64,000 bases of DNA from the NCBI GenBank assembly GCA_021791845.1, contig JAJYVT010000007.1, positions 1-64,000 on the forward strand. Reading direction: 5' to 3'. This document shows positions 54,410-59,908 of the stretch, one piece after another. Under the pieces are notes generated by a model. The model had not been told where the DNA came from. It ran no database searches and saw nothing but the letters and a program-made list of their open reading frames with translations. This stretch comes from Actinomycetes bacterium. GTDB taxonomy: Bacteria > Actinomycetota > Acidimicrobiia > Acidimicrobiales > RAAP-2. Position 1 is the first letter of the stretch; each line of letters starts with the position of its first letter. A program made the position numbers and the translations under genes.

Positions 54410-54850
54410 ATGAGCAACAGCATCACGGTGACCGGGAACCTGACCCGGGACCCCGAGGTCCGCTATACCCGTGACGGCCAGGCGAGCGTCCTGCTGGGCG
54501 TGGCCGTGAACCGCCGGTGGCAGGACCGGGAGACCCACGAATGGGAGGAGGCCACGTCCTTCTTCGACGTGGTCTGCTGGCGGGACCTGGCCGAGAACGT
54601 CGCCATGTCGCTCACCAAGGGCGCGCGGGTGATGGTGGCCGGCCGGCTCGAGCAGCGGAGCTGGGAGACGGAGCTGGGTGAGCGCCGCTCCAAGGTGGAG
54701 ATCGTGGCCGACGAGGTCGGGCCGAGCCTCCGCTTCGCGACCGCCGAGGTCCACCGGCTGGAGCGGAGCGCCGCCGCTGCGCCCGACGGCGCCACCGCCG
54801 ATGCCGACGCCGACGCCGATGCGGCCGTCCCGGCCGGCGCCAAGGCGTGA
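54410..54850 (+). CDS. ssb: Single-stranded DNA-binding protein (paralogue without acidic tip)
   Basis: This 146-residue OB-fold protein has NSITVTGNLTRDPEVRYTRDGQ, FFDVVCWRDLAENVAMSLTKGARVMVAGRLEQRSWE and ATAEVHRLERS, typical SSB. It is short: after the OB fold there is only an Ala/Asp-rich tail ending in VPAGAKA, and the acidic DD-x-PF tip that recruits replication and repair partners is absent. It may therefore be an accessory SSB, with the replicative one encoded elsewhere (usually next to rpsF/rpsR). AAGGAG gives a clear SD. The stop overlaps the next small gene by GTGA. Confidence 0.88.
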   Translation: MSNSITVTGNLTRDPEVRYTRDGQASVLLGVAVNRRWQDRETHEWEEATSFFDVVCWRDLAENVAMSLTKGARVMVAGRLEQRSWETELGERRSKVEIVADEVGPSLRFATAEVHRLERSAAAAPDGATADADADADAAVPAGAKA

Positions 54851-55074
54851 GCGGCGCGTCCGGGGCCCTGCTCGCCCCGCCGCCCGACGGCGTGCGGGCA
54901 GGGCCGGCGCCGCTACGGGTCGGGCCGTCGGTCCGCTACTCCAAGGCCGACGCCTTCGAGATCTGTGGCGCGCTGGCGCTGGCCGAGTCGGTGCTGCGCT
55001 CGCTCGGCCGCGAGACGGATGCCGCGCTGGTCGGCGCCGTCTTCGAGGTGGCCGAGGCCGGCCTCACCCGGTAG
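54847..55074 (+). CDS. Small conserved-looking hypothetical protein (75 aa)
   Basis: The GTG overlaps the ssb stop codon (GTGA), which argues that this is a real gene. The 75-residue product has a Pro/Ala/Gly-rich first third and then a likely helical part (YSKADAFEICGALALAESVLRSLG and ETDAALVGAVFEVAEAGL). No membrane helix, no signal peptide and no family was recognised. A strong hairpin follows 6 nt after its stop. Confidence 0.55.
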   Translation: MSGASGALLAPPPDGVRAGPAPLRVGPSVRYSKADAFEICGALALAESVLRSLGRETDAALVGAVFEVAEAGLTR

Positions 55075-55079
55075 GCGTA

Positions 55080-55105
55080 CGGCACCGGTGGGCGGCCCGG
55101 TGCCG
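55080..55105. terminator. Bidirectional hairpin between small gene and msrB
   Basis: CGGCACCGG (55080-55088) and CGGTGCCG-type arm CCGGTGCCG (55097-55105) form a perfect 9-bp stem with an 8-nt loop between the convergent gene ends at 55074 and 55135. Confidence 0.65.
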
Positions 55106-55134
55106 ATGGGCGCCGCCGGCGCCGCCGCCTTCGG

Positions 55135-55536
55135 TCAGCCGCGTGGCTCGAACTCGATGGCCAGCGAGTTGACGCAGTAGCGCAGTCCGGTCTCGGTGGG
55201 GCCGTCGGGGAACACGTGGCCCAGGTGGCCACCGCAGTGGACGCAGACGATCTCCGTCCGCTCCATGCCGTGAGTGCGGTCCGGCCGCTCCTCGACGGTC
55301 CCCGCCGCGATCGCCCGGTCGAAGCTCGGCCAGCCCGACCCGGAGTCGAACTTGGCGTCGGTCGAGAAGAGGGCCGTGCCACAGCCGGCACAGTGGAACA
55401 CGCCCGCCTCGTCCACGTGGAGGTACTTCCCGGACCAGGCGGGTTCGGTGGCGCTCCGGCGCAGGACCTCGTACTGGTCCGGCGAGAGCCGGTCCCGCCA
55501 CTCCTCGTCGCTCAGCTCGATCTCGGGCGCCGCCAT
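55135..55536 (-). CDS. msrB: Peptide-methionine (R)-S-oxide reductase
   Basis: This 133-residue enzyme reduces the R-epimer of methionine sulfoxide in proteins with thioredoxin. Both zinc Cys pairs (Cys49/Cys52 in CAGC and Cys98/Cys101 in CVHC) and the catalytic Cys121 in RYCVNSLAIEF are present, as are SGSGWPSF and HLGHVFPDGP. A resolving Cys at the position equivalent to about residue 60 is not evident, as in many MsrB proteins. It stands alone, convergent with the ssb unit and divergent from the UppS-like gene. Confidence 0.95.
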   Translation of the reverse strand: MAAPEIELSDEEWRDRLSPDQYEVLRRSATEPAWSGKYLHVDEAGVFHCAGCGTALFSTDAKFDSGSGWPSFDRAIAAGTVEERPDRTHGMERTEIVCVHCGGHLGHVFPDGPTETGLRYCVNSLAIEFEPRG

Positions 55537-55651
55537 GGCTCGCCTCCTTCGTCTCCACCCGCCGACCCGTCTCCGTCCGGCGCGTCGTCGACCCTACCAA
55601 CCTGCCCTCCGAGCGGCGACGGGGCGGCGGGGAGCGCGGGGCCGCAGGGGG

Positions 55652-55657
55652 TAATTT
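55652..55657 (+). promoter_or_regulatory. -10 box TAATTT for the UppS-like/recO operon
   Basis: TAATTT, an unusually AT-rich hexamer in this sequence, ends 6 nt before the GTG at 55664, again the leaderless geometry. Confidence 0.5.
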
Positions 55658-55663
55658 CGGTCC

Positions 55664-56305
55664 GTGACGTCCGCCGCGCCGACCGAGCCTTCCGGCGCGC
55701 CCGGGCGGGTGCCGGTGCACATGGCCGTCGTGGCCTCGGGGAGCGCGGCCTGGGCGGCCGCCACCGGGGCCGGGCCAGACGAGCTGGCGGCGGCCGAGGA
55801 CCGGGCGTTGCGCCAGCTCGTCGAGGCGGCCGCGGCCGCCGGCGTCCGGTGGCTCACGGTCCAGGAGCCGACGGGGGGTCGCGGCCTGCGGTCCGTCGCC
55901 GACGACCTGGCCCGGCGGAGCGTGCGGGTGGCGCCGCTCGACGACGTGGGCGGGCTCCCCGCCGCGGCCGGCCTCACCGTCCTGCTCACGGGACGCGGGC
56001 GGGGCCGGGCCGCCATCGTGGACGCCGTCCGGCGACTGGCCGAGGAGGGCGTGCGCCCGGCGGACGTGGACGAGAAGGCCATCGGCGCCCGCCTGGACGC
56101 TCCCGACGTGGACCTGCTCGTGCAGACCGGCGGTGACCGCCACGTGCACGACCTGCTGCTGTGGGAGGTCGCCTACAGCGAGCTGGTGGTGCTGGACGTC
56201 CCGTGGCCGGCGGTGGAGCGCGCCCAGGTGGACCAGGCGCTGGCGGAGTACCAGCGCCGCGACCGTCGCTACGGCGGGATCGTGACGTCGGGGAGCGGCT
56301 CGTGA
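55664..56305 (+). CDS. Degenerate undecaprenyl diphosphate synthase homologue (cis-prenyltransferase fold)
   Basis: This 213-residue protein occupies the usual actinobacterial uppS position before recO. Its C-terminal third is plainly UppS-like: PDVDLLVQTGGDRHVHDLLLWEVAYSELVV (residues about 147-176) and ALAEYQRRDRRYGG (192-205). The N-terminal catalytic motif, normally H-x-x-x-I-M-D-G-N-G-R-W-A, has become HMAVVASGSAAWAA (19-32): the catalytic Asp and the Asn/Arg are lost. The RTGGE motif is QTGGD. It is also shorter than the usual 230-260 residues. It is therefore unlikely to be an active synthase on its own and may be a partner or regulator of another cis-prenyltransferase, as NgBR/Nus1 is in eukaryotes. 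The stop overlaps the next gene by GTGA. Confidence 0.82.
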   Translation: MTSAAPTEPSGAPGRVPVHMAVVASGSAAWAAATGAGPDELAAAEDRALRQLVEAAAAAGVRWLTVQEPTGGRGLRSVADDLARRSVRVAPLDDVGGLPAAAGLTVLLTGRGRGRAAIVDAVRRLAEEGVRPADVDEKAIGARLDAPDVDLLVQTGGDRHVHDLLLWEVAYSELVVLDVPWPAVERAQVDQALAEYQRRDRRYGGIVTSGSGS

Positions 56306-56571
56306 TCGCCACGAAGATCGCCATCGCCATGGGCGTCGTGCTCCTGGGCGTCGCCTGCTGGATGGCGGCCATCGGCGTCAGGGCGGTCAGCGAGGGGCTT
56401 CTGACCCTCTTCGCCTTGGTGGTCCTGGTGGGCGGCGGCAACTACCTGGCCGGCCGCACGGGCGCCCGCCGGGGTCCTGCCCCTGCGAGGGTGCCCGACC
56501 CGCCTGTGCCGGGACCACCGGCGAAGGGGGCGAAAGGGGCGCCCGACGCCGGGCCCGAGGGCGAGCCGTGA
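56302..56571 (+). CDS. Small two-helix membrane protein of unknown function (89 aa)
   Basis: The GTG overlaps the UppS-like stop and the stop overlaps recO, both as GTGA, so the gene is embedded in the operon. The 89-residue product has two membrane helices (IAIAMGVVLLGVACWMAAIG and EGLLTLFALVVLVGGGNYLA) and a Pro/Gly/Ala/Lys-rich tail. It matches no family I recognise. A link to the prenyl-lipid-related upstream gene at the membrane is possible but speculative. Confidence 0.7.
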   Translation: MIATKIAIAMGVVLLGVACWMAAIGVRAVSEGLLTLFALVVLVGGGNYLAGRTGARRGPAPARVPDPPVPGPPAKGAKGAPDAGPEGEP

Positions 56572-57308
56572 CCCTTCAGCGGGACACCGGGGTGGTGCTC
56601 CGCACCTACCGCCTCGGCGAGGCAGACCGCATCGTCGTCCTCTTGACCGAAGAGCACGGCAAGGTGCGGTCGGTGGCCAAGGGGGTGCGGCGCACCTCGA
56701 GCAAGTTCGGGGGCCGGCTCGAGCCGATGAGCCACGTCGCGCTGCTGCTGTGGCGCGGCCGGGGCGAGCTCGGGGTGATCAACCAGGTGGAGGTGGTCGA
56801 CCACTTCCGGCCCGTCCGGGAGGACCTCGAGCGCGTTGCCGGCGGCCTGTCCATGCTGGAGGTGGCCGACCAGCTGGCTCAGGAAGGGCATCCGGACCCC
56901 GGGCTGTACCGGATGCTGGTGGGGGCGCTGCGGGCCCTGGGCGACCCTCGCCACGACCCGGCCATGGTGCCCCCGGCGTTCTTCTGGCGAGCGCTGTCCC
57001 ACGAGGGTGCCGAGCCCGTCCTGACAGGATGCGCGTCCTGCGGCCAGACGGCCGGCGATGCCGAGCTGGTGGCCTTCGACCTGGTGGAGGGGGGCGCGCT
57101 GTGCACCGCCTGCCGGCGCGGGCGGCCGGTCAGCTCGGCGGCCCTGGCGCTCGTCCGCCGGATCCTCGGCGGCTCCCTGGGGCAGGTGCTGCAAGAGGGG
57201 AGGCCCGAGTGCGCCGACGAGGTCGCGGCGCTCGCGACCGAGGCGATGGAGGTGCACCTGGACCGTCGCCTGCGCTCGGTGCGGGCGACGGCCGGGCTGT
57301 CGTGGTGA
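56568..57308 (+). CDS. recO: DNA repair protein RecO
   Basis: This 246-residue protein has the RecO N-terminal OB fold (DTGVVLRTYRLGEADRIVVLLTEEHGKVRSVAKGVRR) and a C-terminal helical domain with a Cys cluster (TGCASCGQ and CTACRRGRPVS) that binds zinc in RecO. It loads RecA onto SSB-covered DNA with RecR. The GTG overlaps the preceding stop. The gene order UppS-like, small membrane protein, recO, hemW is one compact transcription unit. Confidence 0.92.
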   Translation: MTLQRDTGVVLRTYRLGEADRIVVLLTEEHGKVRSVAKGVRRTSSKFGGRLEPMSHVALLLWRGRGELGVINQVEVVDHFRPVREDLERVAGGLSMLEVADQLAQEGHPDPGLYRMLVGALRALGDPRHDPAMVPPAFFWRALSHEGAEPVLTGCASCGQTAGDAELVAFDLVEGGALCTACRRGRPVSSAALALVRRILGGSLGQVLQEGRPECADEVAALATEAMEVHLDRRLRSVRATAGLSW

Positions 57309-58573
57309 GCCCGGCGGGCCGGGTGTCCCGGCCGGGTCCGGAGCCGGCCGCGCCAGGGCCGGACGAGCACGGCGTCTACGTGCACGTCCCGTTCTGCCGG
57401 CACCGGTGCGACTACTGCGCCTTCGCCACCTACACCGACCGGGACGCCCTGATGGTCCGCTACGTGGACGCCTGCATCGCCGACGTCGCCCGCGCCGTGG
57501 AGCTCGACGGGCTGGGCGGCGCCTCGAGCGTGTTCTTCGGCGGGGGCACGCCGTCGCGCCTCCCGGCCGCCGAGCTGTGCCGCCTGCTGGCCGCCATCCC
57601 CCGACGGCCGGGCTGCGAGGTCACCGTCGAGTGCAATCCCGAGGACGCCACGGTCGAGCGCCTCGCCGCCTACCGCGACGCCGGGGTCACCCGGATGTCG
57701 TTCGGCGTGCAGTCCACCGCCGGTCACGTGCTGGCGGCCCTCGGCCGCCGCCACGACCCGGCCTCCGTGCCCCGGGCCGTGCGGGCGGCGGCGCGGGCCG
57801 GGTTCGCCGACGTGAACGTGGACCTGATCTACGGGGCCGCCGGCGAGACCGACGGGGACTGGGCCCGCACGCTCGACGACGTCCTCTCCCTCCCGGACCC
57901 GCCCACGCACGTGAGCGCCTACGCCCTCACGGTCGAGCCCGGGACCCCGCTGGCCGCCGACCCGGCGCGCCATCCCGACGACGACGTCCAAGCGGCCCGC
58001 TACGAGCAGGCCGATGCCGTCCTCTCGGCGGCCGGGTACCGCTGGGAGGAGATCTCCAACTGGGCGCGGCCCGGGCACGAATGCCGCCACAACCAGCTCT
58101 ACTGGCACCAGGGTGACTACCGCGGCGTCGGCTCCGCCGCCCACTCGCACCGCGCCGGTCGGCGGTGGTGGAACGTCCGGACCCCGGACCGCTACGTGGC
58201 CGCGGTGGAGGCCGGGCGCCCCCCCGTGGCGGCCGAGGAGCATGTCGACCCCGGGGCCCGGCGGTTCGAGGGCCTCATGCTGTCGCTCCGGACGCCGGCC
58301 GGCGTCCCCCGGTGGGCGCTGCCCCAGGCGGCCGAGGCGGACGGGCTGGTGGAGCGGGTGGGGGAGCGGCTGGTGCTCACGGTGCGCGGCCGGCTGCTGG
58401 CCAACGCGGTGTCGGCCATGCTGCTTCCCGATCCGGCCGGACCACCGGGGGGTGCGGGCGCCGGTATCCTGCCGGGCCATGACGGACCAGCCCGCGGCGC
58501 CCCAGCCCGACGACGTGATGGAGAAGGTGGTGAGCCTGTGCAAGCGGCGCGGGTTCATCTTCCAGTCGGCTGA
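57305..58573 (+). CDS. hemW: Radical SAM heme chaperone HemW
   Basis: This protein of about 422 residues has the HemW/HemN-like motif YVHVPFCRHRCDYCAFATYTD (CxxxCxxC iron-sulfur site), FFGGGTPSRLPAAEL, NPEDATVERLAAYRDAGVTRMSFGVQS, VNVDLIYGAAGET and the HemN C-terminal domain. The extra Cys right after CxxC of true HemN is replaced by Phe (CDYCAF), as expected for HemW, a heme-transfer chaperone rather than coproporphyrinogen oxidase. GTGA overlap with recO. The frame runs on to 58573 and overlaps glyS by 95 bp; the last 35 residues are Gly/Pro/Arg-rich and look like read-on into the glyS start region. Confidence 0.9.
   Translation: MSPAGRVSRPGPEPAAPGPDEHGVYVHVPFCRHRCDYCAFATYTDRDALMVRYVDACIADVARAVELDGLGGASSVFFGGGTPSRLPAAELCRLLAAIPRRPGCEVTVECNPEDATVERLAAYRDAGVTRMSFGVQSTAGHVLAALGRRHDPASVPRAVRAAARAGFADVNVDLIYGAAGETDGDWARTLDDVLSLPDPPTHVSAYALTVEPGTPLAADPARHPDDDVQAARYEQADAVLSAAGYRWEEISNWARPGHECRHNQLYWHQGDYRGVGSAAHSHRAGRRWWNVRTPDRYVAAVEAGRPPVAAEEHVDPGARRFEGLMLSLRTPAGVPRWALPQAAEADGLVERVGERLVLTVRGRLLANAVSAMLLPDPAGPPGGAGAGILPGHDGPARGAPARRRDGEGGEPVQAARVHLPVG
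58465..58470 (+). promoter_or_regulatory. -10 box TATCCT for glyS
   Basis: TATCCT ends 8 nt before the glyS ATG at 58479, within the 3' end of hemW; no SD is visible between them. Confidence 0.45.
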
Positions 58574-59807
58574 GATCTACGGCGGGTTCCGGTCCACCTA
58601 CGACTACGGGCCCCTCGGGGTCAACATGCTGCGCAACGTGAAGGACGCCTGGTGGCGCTCGACGGTGCAGCTGCGCGACGACGTCGTCGGCCTGGACGCC
58701 GCCATCCTCTCCCCGCCGGCGGTGTGGGAGGCCTCGGGCCACCTGGCCAACTTCACCGACCCTCTCGTCGACTGCCGGTCCTGCCACAGCCGCTGGCGGG
58801 CGGACAAGCTCACCGGTCCCTGCCCCACCTGCGGGTCGACCGACTTCACCGAGGCACGCGAGTTCAACCTCATGTTCAAGACCCATGCCGGCCCGGTCGA
58901 GGACGAGGGGGCGGTCGCCTACCTGCGCCCGGAGACGGCGCAGGGGATGTTCATCAACTTCGCCAACGTGCTCCAGACCACCAGGAAGCGGCCGCCCTTC
59001 GGCATCGCCCAGGTCGGCAAGTCGTTCCGAAACGAGATCACGCCGCAGAACTTCGTCTTCCGCACCCGGGAGTTCGAGCAGATGGAGATGGAGTTCTTCG
59101 TGCCGCCCGGCGAGAGCTCGACCTGGCACGAGTACTGGATCGGCGAGCGGTACCGCTGGTACGTCGAGCTGGGCATGCCCGAGGACCGGCTCCGGGTCCG
59201 GCCCCACGGGCCCGAGGAGCTGTCCCACTACTCGTCGGCCACCTCCGACGTGGAGTTCCTCTTCCCGTGGGGATGGGACGAGCTCGAGGGCATCGCCAAC
59301 CGGACCGACTACGACCTCCGCCAGCACGCCGCCGCCTCCGGGGCCCGGCTCGAGTACTTCGACCAGGGCACGGGGGAGCGGTATGTGCCGCACGTCATCG
59401 AGCCCGCGGCCGGCGCCACGCGCACCATGATGGCCTTCCTCCTCGCCGCCTACGACGAGGACGAGGTCGGGGGCGAGGCCCGCACCGTGCTCCGGCTCCA
59501 TCACCGCCTGGCGCCCTACCAGGTGGCCGTCCTGCCGCTCTCCAAGAAGGAGACCCTCGAGCCCATGGCCCGGGAGGTCCTCGGTCTGCTCCAGCCGCAC
59601 TTCATGTGCGACTACGACACCACCCAGAGCATCGGCCGGCGCTACCGCCGCTTCGATGAGATCGGGACCCCGTGGTGCGTGACGGTCGACTTCCAGTCGC
59701 TCGAGGACCGTGCCGTCACCGTGCGCGACCGCGACTCGACCGAGCAGGTGCGGGTGCCGGTGGACGGGCTGCTGGCGGAGCTGCGGTCGAGGGCCGGCAC
59801 GGCATAG
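58479..59807 (+). CDS. glyS: Glycyl-tRNA synthetase (class II, dimeric type)
   Basis: This 442-residue synthetase has the N-terminal EKVVSLCKRRGFIFQSAEIYGG, motif 1 region GPLGVNMLRNVKDAWW, a zinc-type insert with CRSCHSRW and CPTCGS, motif 2 GKSFRNEITPQNFVFRTREFEQMEMEFF split around the Arg, motif 3 AAGATRTMMAFLLAAYDED and an anticodon-binding domain ending the protein. It is the alpha2 form used by actinobacteria, not the alpha2beta2 form. The symbol glyQS is also used. It starts inside the end of hemW. Confidence 0.95.
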   Translation: MTDQPAAPQPDDVMEKVVSLCKRRGFIFQSAEIYGGFRSTYDYGPLGVNMLRNVKDAWWRSTVQLRDDVVGLDAAILSPPAVWEASGHLANFTDPLVDCRSCHSRWRADKLTGPCPTCGSTDFTEAREFNLMFKTHAGPVEDEGAVAYLRPETAQGMFINFANVLQTTRKRPPFGIAQVGKSFRNEITPQNFVFRTREFEQMEMEFFVPPGESSTWHEYWIGERYRWYVELGMPEDRLRVRPHGPEELSHYSSATSDVEFLFPWGWDELEGIANRTDYDLRQHAAASGARLEYFDQGTGERYVPHVIEPAAGATRTMMAFLLAAYDEDEVGGEARTVLRLHHRLAPYQVAVLPLSKKETLEPMAREVLGLLQPHFMCDYDTTQSIGRRYRRFDEIGTPWCVTVDFQSLEDRAVTVRDRDSTEQVRVPVDGLLAELRSRAGTA

Positions 59808-59859
59808 GACGGCGTCGTCGGGGGGGGCCGGGGGCTCGCCTGCCTCGGTGGGGACGCCG

Positions 59860-59865
59860 TAAGGT
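59860..59865 (+). promoter_or_regulatory. -10 box TAAGGT for ppdK
   Basis: TAAGGT lies 43 nt before the ATG at 59909; with the GAGGAGG SD (59899-59905) this is a conventional leadered promoter, in contrast to the leaderless neighbours. Confidence 0.4.
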
Positions 59866-59908
59866 GGCGGCGTCCCCGCGCGACGCCCCGACTGGGCGAG
59901 GAGGCCCC

